64,000 nt of DNA, from contig JAKCPI010005513.1 of the NCBI GenBank assembly GCA_023213315.1, positions 1 through 64,000 of the forward strand. Reading direction: 5' to 3'. This DNA comes from Euborellia annulipes. Taxonomy: Eukaryota; Arthropoda; Insecta; Dermaptera; Anisolabididae. The position numbers and the translations under genes are program-made. Below, piece after piece: positions 30,347-41,046 of the stretch (positions within the stretch are counted from its first letter, which is position 1; every line of letters begins with the position of its first letter). Under the pieces are notes generated by a model, which worked only from the letters and a program-made list of their open reading frames with translations, did not search any database and was not told the origin of the DNA.

Positions 30347-32631
30347 TTATTCATAAACCCAGCCGTCATTTGCTGTTGTCCAGGGAATCTGTTCTTTTTC
30401 ATCGAACCAGAGATTAATTTCCTTTTTGGCTGATTCAACGGAGTCGGAACCATGGCAGATATTTCTAAAAAGAGAAAGAAGAAAAAAATGATACAAAAGA
30501 AATTAACTAAAAAATACTTATTGCCTATATCTCCAATAATAAAATATATTTGAAAATTATTATATTATTAGATTAAAGCAGGTTTACAGGCTACGAGAAA
30601 TCGTAACGATGTGATTGACAAATTTATTGCTCCAATAAATCGAAAGTGTCGTGTACTGTTTACACGCTACGATAAATCGTAACGATTTATCGATTTATTG
30701 TCATATTTCGTAGTCGACAGTTACCGACTTCAATGCAATGGCAAATGCAAACAGAGTGAAATCGTAACGATTTCACTCATTGTCAGTTTGCATTTAGTCT
30801 ATAGCTGTTGACAACGACATATAAAAATAAATCGATAAATCGTTACTATTTATCGGAGCTTGTAAACAGTAATCCACTCTTTCGATTTATTGAAGCAATA
30901 CATTTTTCAATCACATCGTTACGATTTATCGTAGCGTGCTAACAGGCCTTTAGGGGGTTTGGAATGTCAGAAAATCACAAGAATTTTTTCCCAAACTTAT
31001 TCATAACAATGAAACATATTTCAAGTAGAAGAAACTCGATGGATGGGTGGTAATTATTAGGGGCCCCTTGGGGTTGGGGTTTTGTTGAAGTGTGGGGGGG
31101 ATGAAGATGTGGCCGTTTTTTTTTTTTTTTTTTTTTTGGGGGGGGGAAAAATTTTAAAAAAAAGGGGCCCCCCAAAAATTAGGTTAGGATTAGGTAGATG
31201 TAGGCAGCCAGCAGGTGATAAAAAAACTATATGATTACCGTCAACGGAATCACATCGATCTATGGGCGCCGGAACTGGGGGGGGGGGGGGCAAGGGCCCC
31301 CCCCCGGCATCCTACAGGGGGGGCAGAGGGGGCAAAATTTCTTTTTTTATTTCATTTATTTTTAAAAATGATATATTTTTAGTTTTGAAAAATAAAATCT
31401 TCTAAATTAAAAAAAAATTAAAAGAGTAAGAAATTCATTTTTTTCCAGAAATTTTTGATAAAATCACTACCAAATTTTTTTAAATTTTAATTTTATTAAA
31501 ATTGTGATTTTATTTAAAATTTTTAAAGTTTTATAGTAGATTTGTTTTTGTTTTATACTATTTAAACATATTAAATTATTTTAATTTTGTCAAAAAATTT
31601 TTTTTGCCCCCCCCCCCCCCCCCCCTGATTCAAATTCGTTCCGGCGCCCCTGCATCGATCCTATCTTCAGGACCTACGGTGATCAAAATTTTTTTATTTG
31701 GTGTTAATTCGGCAAAATATAAACAATCTTTACAAGAAAAAAAAATGCTTGTAAAGATTGTTTATATTTTGCCGAATTAACACCAAATAAAAAATTTGTT
31801 GATGACGGTAGGTCCTGAAGATGGGATCGATGTGATTACGAAACGTTGACGATAATTAAATAGGGTTTTTTATCACCTGCTGGCTCCCTACATCTACCTA
31901 ATCCTATTGAAACATATTTCGTCGGAGCCCTAACCTATATTTGGGAGAGTAAAGGAGTGTAAAAGAGAATGAAATCTTAGTAAATGTCATAAATTTGACA
32001 ATTTGGAATGGATACATGTGAGCTATGCAATCCTCAATTTATTTATATATTCAAACTTAACTTTTATAATATTAAAATCAATAAAAGAAAGTATTTAAAT
32101 TTATTTTACGATTATATGGGCAAGTTAGTACCTTCCGACGTCGATGCAGAGATCACCTCTAATAGTGCCTGGGGCTGAGTCTTTGGGGTTGGTGGCACCG
32201 AGCATCACTCTACCGGTTCGGACGACATCATTGCCTTCCCATACCTTAAAAAAAAAAGTTTTAAAAACATCGTTTGAATTTTTAATTAGAAAATAATGGC
32301 CTTAAATTTACCATTGGTACAACAGGTCCAGATGACATATATTTAACCAAACCTGGGAAGAACGGTTTTGAAGAGAGATCGGCATAATGTTTTTTAAGGT
32401 GTTCTTCATTTGCCTTTATTTAAAAAAAAAAATTAAAAAAAAAATTAAAAATGCATAAAAAAGACAAAATAAATTAAAATTAAAACAGACACATACCCAC
32501 ATAAATTTCATAGCTACTAACTTAAAACCTTTTTTCTCAAATCTACTAATAATTTCGCCAACTAGACCACGCTGGACCCCATCGGGTTTGATCATAATAA
32601 AAGTTTGTTCCCTCTTGGTCTCTCCAGACAT
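30347..32631 (-). CDS. awd: Nucleoside diphosphate kinase (four coding exons)
   Basis: Transfers the terminal phosphate of ATP to nucleoside diphosphates through a phosphohistidine intermediate; group I NME/awd type, normally a cytosolic hexamer. Coding exons on the minus strand are 32497-32631, 32312-32413, 32132-32244 and 30347-30464, all GT-AG and in phase, giving 155 residues, the usual size. Visible marks are the N-terminal [16 protein letters not shown] strand, the [16 protein letters not shown] loop and the active-site motif NICHGSDS with catalytic His at residue 121, followed by EINLWF and a C-terminal WVYE. An upstream in-frame Met is excluded because an acceptor (TTTAAAG) lies just before the chosen ATG. 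The third intron holds the Harbinger-like element, the hAT-type element and a palindrome. The donor after exon 3 (GTACTA) is unusual but phase and protein continuity support it. Confidence 0.96.
30576..30949. mobile_element. Harbinger-like MITE with TTA flanks in NDK intron 3
   Basis: The long inverted ends AAGCAGGTTTACAGGCTACG and (inverted) AGGCCTGTTAGCACGCTACG are flanked by TTA on both sides (30573-30575, 30950-30952). The 374-bp interior holds several copies of the self-complementary motif AATCGTAACGATT. No transposase. Confidence 0.75.
31110..31172. repeat. Homopolymer block
   Basis: Successive T, G, A, T, A, G and C runs with nothing else. Same character as the block after 24012. Possibly a sequence-quality artefact. 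Confidence 0.4.
31181..31905. mobile_element. Palindromic element in NDK intron 3, split by a hAT
   Basis: Left arm 31181-31260 plus 31653-31733, right arm 31746-31905. Shared segments are TAGGTAGATGTAGG, CAGGTGATAAAAAA, ATCACATCGAT and AGGACCTAC. The right arm reads CCTGAAGATGGGATCG...ACGAAACGTTGACG on the plus strand. A short TTAGG-like run lies at its left edge. Confidence 0.6.
31261..31652. mobile_element. Nonautonomous hAT-type element in NDK intron 3
   Basis: The ends TATGGGCGCCGGAACT and (inverted) CAGGGGCGCCGGAACG are flanked by CATCGATC on both sides (31253-31260, 31653-31660). The 392-bp element interrupts the left arm of the palindrome at 31181-31905, which fixes its relative age. 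Confidence 0.85.
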
Positions 32632-32728
32632 TTTGCCTTTAAAAATAAAATGAAAAAAAGTAAGAATGGATGCAATCACCATACAAACAGAAAAATAAAA
32701 TAATAATTAGGATAAAATAAAATATTAC

Positions 32729-32802
32729 AGGTTTGGGTTTGATATGCTGGTAAAAAGAACAGGCAAATGAGAGAGAAAGTTAGCAACGATTCGACTTTTA
32801 TA
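32729..32802 (-). promoter_or_regulatory. NDK promoter: TATA box and 5' UTR exon
   Basis: TATAAAAG on the minus strand at 32795-32802 is followed by a pyrimidine-rich stretch (CTTTCTCTCTC) about 25-30 bp downstream that could be the start site. A leader exon ending at a GTAATA donor (exon end 32729) would splice over a 92-bp intron to the acceptor before the start codon. The TATA match is clear; the leader boundaries are inferred. Confidence 0.6.
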
Positions 32803-34352
32803 GCAACCATCTTAGAATATATGTATGATATTAGTAACGATTAAAGATGTTTATTTCTCTAAAAGATTAAAAAAAAAATATAAAAAAAATATTATCTGAT
32901 AAAATTCTAAAAAATGTAGTTATATTAGTAAAAAATAAAAGAATTAGACAAAACCTTCGTAGTGAAAGCATCATCCGGCTAGGAAGAAATCTAGGCCCTA
33001 ATCTACCGCCTGCTTAGTAAGTGCATAGATCGGATGGGATAGGGGTAGTGGGGATAAACAAGCGCGACTTTGCTACAATAGTCGAAAATCAACTCCTCTT
33101 CCAGGGATTGATATATATCATCATATCGAAAATGCGGTATAAAATTATTGAGTACAATACTCCAATTCCCAATTCACCCACTATACTTGTCACAAAATTG
33201 TGGCCCATGTAAAAAAAAATTTAAAACATTCCACCCCCCTCCTCCCGCCCAAGAAATTCTTCTCCCAGACTCCGTCCCCTCCATTTCACTTCTTTCCTTT
33301 TATTAAATTTATATTTTAAATATTGTCTCAAATTCCCTCCATATAGGCCTACTATTATTTTCGCAATAATAAGAGTATTCTGATATCTTAATTGTTGTGT
33401 AATAATGGATTCTCAATTATATTTTTTTTTAAATAATAAAAAATAACTCTTAGGAAGTAGCACATTGGAAGAGGTCCTAGGGGTCAGAGATTCGCTTCCC
33501 TTCTCAAACGATATATATTTTTCTGAATTACTTTAGATACAAATTGATGTGGGAAAAATAGGAACTGCTTCAGATGCCAAAAAAACCCCTTAAATATATT
33601 TGGATATAAAATTAAGTTTACCTTTAATAATTCCGGGAGGTGAAGTTTGAAATTCTTTTTGTGAGTTAGAAAAATCAAGAATTTTATATATATATGTCTT
33701 TACAATTGATTCTTTAGGGAAATCATTTATATAAAATAAAGGAATCAAAGAAATTAAAAAAATTAATATAAATTTGGTCATTTATAAAAATTTTTTTTAT
33801 AAATTAATAAAACATCTTGAATGTCAAAATTAATTGATAACGTGTTATATCATATTTATCAATGAAACAGCAAAAAAATGGAAATTTGTATTAAAATTAT
33901 ATTTTTAATAATATTACTATAGATTTAATCAAAATTTTTTTAAACAAGTATTTATTAAATTAAATAATATATTTATTTTTATTTAATTTATTTTTCACTT
34001 TGATTAAAATTTAAACATTGGCCAGACATTGGCTAATTTGTCTGGGTTGGCACTTCTGGAAAGCCTTAAAATTTTTTTTAGTTTCTACATTCATTATCAT
34101 TGAAAAATTAAAAACTATTAAAATTTTTGATAAAACTCAATTTTCATATTATTCCATCAATTTTTCTACAAGAACACAATTATAACAAATTTTTTCAATT
34201 TTATATTATCAATTTGTGTAACAATTATAATTGTGTGTCGTGTGTTATTAAATTTCAAAGCACATTTTTCAAATCATAACCTCAAAACTTGATTTTAAAA
34301 TTTGATAATTTTATTTTTTTATCTTATATTAATAGTCAAATAAATAAATAAC
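32803..34352. other. Divergent intergenic region between NDK and UTP18
   Basis: AT-rich. 33465-33510 has a weak tRNA-like reading (GTAGCACATTGGAAGAGG, GAGATTCGCTTCCC) that I do not call. No TATA box is evident in front of UTP18. Confidence 0.5.
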
Positions 34353-37300
34353 ATGTCAGCCAATGGGCATAAAAGGAAAAATAATTCCCAAAATTCTAAA
34401 ATGAATAAAAAGAAACGTTTTACAAGAGAAGAAAATTTACTTGAAGAGCAAAGGTAACTTTATATCGTACTGAATATTTCTTATATATAAAATATTCCAA
34501 ATTTCATACATGTTTTTATAATAAGAGAAAATAAACAATTCATTTATGACATAAGCTAAATCGTTACATAGTTTCAATTTCAACAATTTATTATAAATTT
34601 AAATCACCATATTGTTAAAATTGTTTATTCAAATTTAAATAGTCCTTTATTCTTTATTACATAATTGATTTCTGAAAGTATTATTTATTATAGTTTAAAA
34701 TATTTTTATTTTTCTCCTTTTTTTAAGGCTTGAACAACTCGTATTAGGTTCAAATATCCTTGGAAATGTAGCTGCGAATCCTTTTCAAGAAGGAAGTATA
34801 AAAGATGAAAATACAGATTCTGGAGTGGATATCATAGACGAGGAACCAACAACATCTAGAACAGCAGCTTGGATTGATGAGGATGACGAACATTTATGGT
34901 TTGATAATCTTGATTACTATAAAATTTTTTAAATAAAAAAAGGCCTATCGATTGTTCTATGTTTAGATTTGATAAAAATGCACACTGTGCTTCGTCTAAT
35001 AGTAATTTATTTTAATAAAAATATTAATTAAAAATACTGTTTATATCTGTTGCCTCAATTTTATTTTCATTTCATTTTTGATCAGCTCTAGTTTTTGAGA
35101 TACTCGTGTTTAAAAGAGATAAAGCATTTTACTCAAATATCTTCTATGTAAGAAACCAGCAATAGTCAAGCATCAATTGACTATCTTGAAACCTTGCTAT
35201 TTCTTTCTTCCATCTCACGTAAGCCTGTTGTCCATGTTTTCGGTACATTGGTTGAGGTGATTGTGGTAAAAAGTTGAGTTTAATTCTCATGTTATATTCA
35301 ATCTTTTTGTTTTCAAGCAAGTTTTCATCTCACTGAAACAAAAACCGACCAAGCATTCATTTCAAATACACTCATTAAAACTAAATTTGTATTTAGGGCA
35401 GAGTAATTTTATCCAGATCTACTTTTTTTACAAAATTATAAAATTCATGAGAAGCCATTCTATATACCCATCAAATGTTATCCCCTCCATATATAGAATG
35501 GCTTCTTATGTATTTTATAATTTTGTAAAAACGCTTCACAATCTTATAATTTGATGCACTGAGGATGGATTGTGTTAAGCATTCCGAAATATTTGCCAAT
35601 AAATTATTTTAAAGTGGAAAGCAGTCGCTGGTTGCCTTTTCTCCATAACCATAATTTAATATAATCCAACCTACTGTTAAATTTGGAGCAACAGACAAAC
35701 TGAAATTTTGTAAACTTTCTCATTCTTTTATTATTTATATTATTTTTTTAAATTTATGAAATAATTATTTTGTTTTTAGCGTCAAAGATTTGAATGAATT
35801 AAATCAGAAAAAAATCCATGCAACAAATAATGAAGCCTCTTATTCATCATTATTAAGACAAAAATATATTAAATTAAATGGAAATCCAAAATGGGCCGAA
35901 TTAGATATGAAAGTTAAATCAAATGATTCAGAGGATGATGATTCTGAAGATGAACTCTTACAAGTAACTAATTTCATTATTTAGAAAAATCAAAAAATTA
36001 GCAAAAGAAATTAAATAGATTTCTTTTTCTTTTTTTTTATTATTTCATTTTTAATTATAGAATAAAACCCAATATTTTAGAGATGCAGCAATCTTCTATC
36101 AACTAAACAAACAATATTAAGAAAAGAGACACTAGATACTAGAATGCTTCCTGATATAAATTTACAAACTCGTAAAGAAGGACCTATAATTACAAGTGTA
36201 GAATTCCATCCTAAATCGTCTGTAGGCCTAGTTGCCGGATTTTCAGGCCTGGCATCGATTTTTCAAGTTGATGGAGAATCAAATCCTAAATTACAATCAA
36301 TCTTATTTGAACGTTTCCCTATTTCTTGTTCACGATTTACACCAGATGGAAATTCATTTATTGTTGGATCAAAAGATAACTCTTATTTTTATATGCACAA
36401 TCTGATTGAAGGAAAAAGCCACAGAATGAATATAAATAATAATTTGGACGTAACTAATACGAAGGTAAATAAAAATATTTATTATTATTAATTAGCACTC
36501 AAGGGCTCACATCTGGTGAGTACGTGGATGGCGACCACGAGTTACCTGAGCTATATGCCATTACATTACCTCAAATCCTTTCTAAAGATAACTTATATCA
36601 AATAAATATTTAGGTGAATTTAAACAAATTACTAAAGAGAAAAGAACACTTTGGGTGGGGATGTAATAATTTTAGTGGTATTCACTTATATATTCTAATT
36701 ATATAATAATTTTAAAATATATTTTTTGATAAACAGTTTTTTTTTTTAAACACTCACATTCACATACACACAGTCTTTTTCGGCAACTTAGGCCATATAA
36801 GACTTTAAACGATAACCGTTATTATGCGGTTCCAGGTCAACATTAAATTCTAACCATGCGTTTTCTCATGTGATTATTACTGTTTTTATAAAAGAAGATG
36901 GAAATCTTTATTGGAATTCTTAAGGGGGGGGGGGGGGGTTTTTACATTTAAATCACAAAAGTTCCCACGAGTATCATTTGTACTTCACAGGATCTTAAAT
37001 GGCTTAAGTTATCGAATAGACTCTGTATGTATAGGTGTGTGAATGTGAGTGTGTCAAAAATTCAATGTCGAAATTTTAATGGATATACCAAAAAAAGTGG
37101 TTTTCGCGACATGGTCTGTCTGTCTGTCTGTGTGTGTGTGTCTGACTGTGATCAAAATATCTCCAGAACCAAAAGAGCTAGGAAATTAAAATTTTATATT
37201 TAAGTTAGTCACTCCCCTGGGTCGTAACATGAAGCTTTTGAACAAAATCTGCCAAAGAGAAGACGGAAAGGTGGTATTATGGGCCCTATATTCCAGATTC

Positions 37301-39700
37301 TTTTTATAAATTTAATAATAATTTTAAAATTAGGGGCCATCCTATAAAATCTTAAAATTTGAATAGATTTTTTTAATTTTAATTTGTTGAATTTTTTTTT
37401 TCAGCTTTTTGAAATCTCTCCCGGCGGTAATTTTATTGCATTAGCTGGACGATATGGCAACATTTATATATTGAACACTTTGAACAATGAAACAATAGCA
37501 TCTTTTAAGATGAATGGCGAAGTGGGAGCTCTGACGTTTAGTGAAGACGGCTCTCGTCTATATTCTTATAACAATGCTGGCGAAGTATATATTTGGGATA
37601 TGACAAATCGAACCTGTCGTTGTCGTTTCCAAGATGAAGGCTCTCTTCGAGGTGGAGCTATCGCTCTCTCGCCTAATGGACAATACCTCGCTTGTGGCTC
37701 ATATCAGGGCATTGTCAATCTTTACACTCCCGAAAATCTTATTGAAAATATTCGCTTCCCAAAGCCCTTCCATACATTGTATAATCTAACAACGCCTATC
37801 ACACATCTAAGGTTTAATCATACCTCAGAAATACTGGCAATGACATCCAGTTACAAGGATTCGGCTGTTAAACTGGTATGTCACTTATATTTGTTTATGC
37901 AAGTATTCAATCAAATATTTCTTGATTCGAGACATTTGAATATATTAAAAAGTTTTCATAATTATGCCTACATATATAATTTATTTGTTTAAAGGTTTCT
38001 GGATTTCTCCAATGAGCAAGCAGCTAGTAGTTTTTTGAATTTATATTTATTAATGTGCCAACGTTTCGGTCGCATATAGGATAATCCTCAGGGTTAGCCA
38101 TTGTCAATATATTGATCCTCCAATGGCCATATTGGCAAAAGACATTATTAATTTAATAATCCAATGACCAAATTATTATTAATTTATTATTATTATTATT
38201 AATTATTAATTTAATAATCCAATGACCAAATTATTATTAATTTATTATTATTATTATTAATTTAATAATCCAATGACCAAATTAGATAGAGTGTATGTAC
38301 AGTGAGGGACAATATTAAGTCCCACCCAAGCATTTTCTACTTGTGATTATTTCATTGTTTTTAAAAAAAATATTATATATTTTTTAATGAAAACTTTCAT
38401 GGTTTAAACCTAGAACATCTCCACGAAACATTTTTATTTTCTTTTATAAAAACAATAAAATAATCACAAGTAGAAAACGCATGGGTGGGACTTAATATTG
38501 TCCCTCACTGTACTATGGACACTGAGTGACTCACGCACTCTCTGGAATATTAAATTAATAATGTCTTTTGCCAATATGACCAATAGAGGATCAATAAATT
38601 GACAATGGCTTGGCCCTGAGGATTAATGCAACCGAAAGTCGGCCCTGGAACATTAATAAATATAAATTGAAAAAACTACTAGGTGCTTGCTCATGAAATC
38701 TTTAAACTATATATTATCAGCTAAACACCTCCTTCAAATATATTTATATTGTATGTTACATCTGATATCACAGCGGTTTTTAACCTAAAGTATCTGTAAC
38801 GATACGCGATTTTCTAACAGAATAAAATTGTATATTAACAAAATATCGTCATTGTAAAAGCAACAAGCTATCTCAATATTTCTAACTTTGCAAATAAACA
38901 AGTTTTTTTTTTTTTTTTTTCATGTACAGTGAGTACAAAAGTTACAGCAGCCCCCTGGCGTTTTCTCATGTGATTATTTCATTGTTATTTAAAAAAATAT
39001 GAAAAAATTAGAATGAAAAATTTTTCTGATTTAAAAGTCGATGACAATTACAAAATTGTTTATCTTTTTTTTCATAAAAACAATGAAATAATCACCATGA
39101 TAAATCGCACTGGTTTAACTATGTCACTCACTGTTATTGTTTTATAGTTAAGCTCAATATTTGGATAAAAATATCCAAATTATATCCGATTCAAAATGGT
39201 TGTGATATGCTTTAATTTAAATAAATTTCTTGTTTAAATGCATAAGATTCAGTAGCGCAACCAGAGAGGGGGTTTTAACAACCCTAAACCCTCCCAGGAG
39301 AAAAAAATTCAAATTTCTACATTAATTTCTATATAGAAGAAAGGTCTTTCACTAGCTATTTTAAATCAAACTAAACAACAAATCAAGAAATAGAATGATT
39401 TTTAAAAATGATCTAAAAGAAGCTTCTCTTAAATCTATTGTAATTTTGTTTTCATTAATTATTTATTCTTTTTTAGGCTCATTTTCCAAGTATGACGGTT
39501 TTCAAGAATTTCCCTAAAATATCTAATCTTCCAAAACTGGGACCTGTTGCCTTCTCCCCAAATAGCGGGTTTTTAGCTTTAGGCTCTAATGTGAATAGAG
39601 CTAGATTATTTAGGTATTGATTTTATTCTATTTAGTTATTATTTTCAATAATCTAATTAATTTCTTTTGTTACAGACTTAAACATTATGGAAACTATTAG
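34353..39700 (+). CDS. UTP18: U3 snoRNP / UtpB subunit UTP18 (seven coding exons)
   Basis: Nucleolar WD40 protein of the UtpB complex in the small-subunit processome, needed for early pre-rRNA cleavage and 18S rRNA production. Exons are 34353-34453, 34728-34898, 35780-35963, 36081-36464, 37405-37875, 39477-39613 and 39676-39700; the phases close to a 490-residue frame. The basic N-terminus is followed by the conserved patches EQLVLGSNIL and AWIDEDDE, an acidic DDDSEDELLQ stretch, then WD repeats (TSVEFHPKSSVGLVAGFSG, GGNFIALAGRYGNIYIL, EVYIWDMTN, GGAIALSPNGQYLACGS, GPVAFSPNSGFLALGS). The order and spacing match animal UTP18. The protein is shorter than the human one, mainly at the N-terminus. 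Exon 2 ends at a weak donor (GTTTGA); exon 4 uses the second of two nearby AGs because the first gives a stop. No TATA box was seen upstream. Intron 5 carries a palindrome with a nested MITE. Confidence 0.93.
35436..35625. mobile_element. Palindromic element in UTP18 intron 2
   Basis: ACAAAATTATAAAATTCATG and AGAAGCCATTCTATAT at 35436-35475 mirror ATATAGAATGGCTTCT and TATTTTATAATTTTGT at 35494-35529. The motif GCACTGAGGATGGATTG...CATTCCGAAATATTTGCC follows at 35556-35598. Confidence 0.5.
36748..37060. repeat. Two inverted subfamily A SINE tails
   Basis: The minus-strand tail at about 36748-36817 (module CCGAAAAAGACTG) and a plus-strand tail at about 36990-37060 (CTTAAATGGCTTAAG then a TGTGAG tail) face each other across about 170 bp. 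That spacer includes a fragment of the Tc1/mariner-type MITE end (ATGCGTTTTCTCATGTGATT) and a G-run. Confidence 0.55.
37049..37258 (+). repeat. Hairpin-ended repeat family fragment in UTP18 intron 4
   Basis: CAAAAATTCAATGTCGAAAT, GCGACATGGTCTGTCTGTCT and GAACAAAATCTGCCAAAGAG are body segments of the family. Both hairpin ends are absent. Confidence 0.55.
38016..38690. mobile_element. Palindromic element in UTP18 intron 5
   Basis: The left part (ATGAGCAAGCAGCTAGTAGT, ACGTTTCGGTCGCATATAGG, ATCCTCAGGGTTAGCC) mirrors the right part (GGCCCTGAGGATTAATGCA, ACCGAAAGTCGG, CTACTAGGTGCTTGCTCAT). The left centre repeats an AATAATCCAATGACCAAATT unit three times. The MITE at 38300-38510 sits inside. Confidence 0.6.
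38300..38510. mobile_element. Tc1/mariner-type MITE in UTP18 intron 5
   Basis: Inverted ends of about 65 bp begin CAGTGAGGGACAATATTAAG on both strands. The element is flanked by TA (38298-38299, 38511-38512). It is 211 bp, has no coding capacity, and is nested in a palindromic element. Confidence 0.85.
38927..39133. mobile_element. Tc1/mariner-type MITE, diverged copy
   Basis: The ends CAGTGAGTACAAAAG and (inverted) CAGTGAGTGACATAG share GCGTTTTCTCATGTGATTAT with the copy at 38300. TA flanks the left end and TT the right. It lies in the same intron, about 420 bp away. Confidence 0.7.
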
Positions 39701-39775
39701 TAATACTGGACCAATTCTATGTAATATATTCTTTTATTATAAATAATATTATTTCTATTTTAAAGAAGTTTCGAA

Positions 39776-39781
39776 AATAAA
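39776..39781 (+). terminator. UTP18 poly(A) signal
   Basis: AATAAA, repeated in an overlapping AATAAATAAATAAAT run, about 76 bases after the UTP18 stop codon. Confidence 0.6.
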
Positions 39782-40004
39782 TAAATAAATTTATTAGATA
39801 CAAAATTCAATTTTTTTTTATTTTCCATTGTCTTTCAAAGAATGATATAATTTTCCTCTGAGTATAATAATAATAAAGGAAAAGAATGTGATTTGTCAAA
39901 ACGAAATTTAATTCAACCTATTTATACAAAAACAATTTCTAGCTGAGATGTTGGATTAATAAGAGGGTAGAAATGAGAGATGCAACTAAGGTTATTTCTT
40001 TATT

Positions 40005-40175
40005 TATTTAATTCACAAAGTTTACGTTCCGGTTCCGTTTGAACCATCCTCAGAACTGGCGAAAAGACCCTATTAAAGTGTCTAGTAAATATATGAGTTG
40101 TTCAACAATGTATAAAATCTAGTGACACTTTCATAATGACTTTTCTCCAGCTCTGATGATGGTTCAAACACGGAA
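40005..40175. mobile_element. Palindromic remnant downstream of UTP18
   Basis: GTTCCGGTTCCGTTTGAACC and ATCCTCAG at 40027-40053 mirror CTGATGATGG, TTCAAACACGGAAC at 40146-40172. It is too decayed to define ends. Confidence 0.35.
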
Positions 40176-40859
40176 CTGAAGAAGAGATAATCAACTCGTA
40201 GCCTACCAATTTTCCGAGGGGGGAAGGGATTTGAACGTTCCAGGCGATCGCCCTCCATATCCCCTCTCCTGACCTCGACCCTGAACAATACCTCACTTTT
40301 AATTTTGCTAAAATAAATGCAATATTGGCTGAGAGATTGAAAAATGTACATAGTCCGAGGTAGTACATAGTCCAAAAGAAAAAACTACTGGAGTTGACAA
40401 TCTCCTTAGTACATTTTTTGAAATCAAAAAATGGTTGATGAGTTCAATAACACGAGTTAGAAAATTATCTCGAATCAGATTGATAAAAAAAAAATTTTTT
40501 GAATATGTCTTTTCTAAACATTTGTTCATTGCTCATATATTTTATCATTTAAATGAGTCATTGTATTGAGAAATAAATTGATAACTCGAAGGGAAAAACA
40601 TAAACAAATAAGTTGTTATTTTTAATTTTTCCCTTTTCGGATACTGAAGCCATTAGGGATTTGAATATATTATTACAATATATATTTATTTATTAGGCCT
40701 AATTGCTAGCGGGGGACGTTCAACGTGCTGTTACCTCGAGGTCACCCATAATAATAACAAATATTAGTCATTATTAGTAGCCGGCATTGTTTGACAGTTA
40801 GTTATGGGATAATATTTGAATGAAGGAGAGGTAAATAGAAGAAAGAGTAAGATAGAGTG

Positions 40860-41046
40860 AGTGAGTGAGTGAGAGGGAGGGGGGGGAATTCCTTCAGTTA
40901 GAAAATGTTAGATGACATCACATCTGATTTGGGAGGTGAAGTCGAAAGAACCAAGTAACGAACGAACCTCTCAACTCGTGAGTGAAGTGCGTGACTTCGT
41001 AGCAACCATAACACAACAGCAGTAGCATAATAACGACAACAAACAG
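40860..41046 (+). other. Candidate 5' UTR exon of the formin-like gene
   Basis: A less AT-rich stretch begins in a (GTGA)n/(G)n tract and ends at a clean donor, AACAG/GTAAAT. The next acceptor with a coding frame downstream on this strand is that of the formin exon at 43820, in line with a 2.8-kb first intron. It contains a short frame (ATG at 40907, about 17 codons, closed before the donor) that would be an upstream ORF. A second possible donor, GAGCAG/GTAGGA near 42665, could mark an alternative leader. Confidence 0.35.

Noticed and set aside
31178..31196. Telomere or internal telomeric array
   Set aside because: Only about three degenerate TTAGG units, too short for an array. Kept as a low-interest finding only.
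32632..32682. Upstream in-frame Met extending the NDK first exon
   Set aside because: The added residues are hydrophobic and come from intron sequence; an acceptor lies directly before the conserved MSGETKREQ start.
33465..33510. Possible tRNA-like patch between NDK and UTP18
   Set aside because: Only a weak B-box match, no pairing arms.
34899..34932. Alternative end of UTP18 in exon 2 by read-through to a nearby stop
   Set aside because: Exon 3 onward continues the conserved protein in phase from the GT at 34899, so the read-through would be a truncated form at most.
36061..36080. First possible acceptor for UTP18 exon 4 (TTATAG at 36060)
   Set aside because: In the required phase it hits a stop after 19 codons; the acceptor at 36080 keeps the conserved frame.
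38160..38285. CRISPR-like direct repeats (three AATAATCCAATGACCAAATT units)
   Set aside because: A tandem duplication inside a eukaryotic palindromic element; spacers are low-complexity and there are no cas genes.
40082..40375. 97-codon minus-strand frame downstream of UTP18
   Set aside because: It crosses a decayed palindromic element. No splice sites and no homology recognised.
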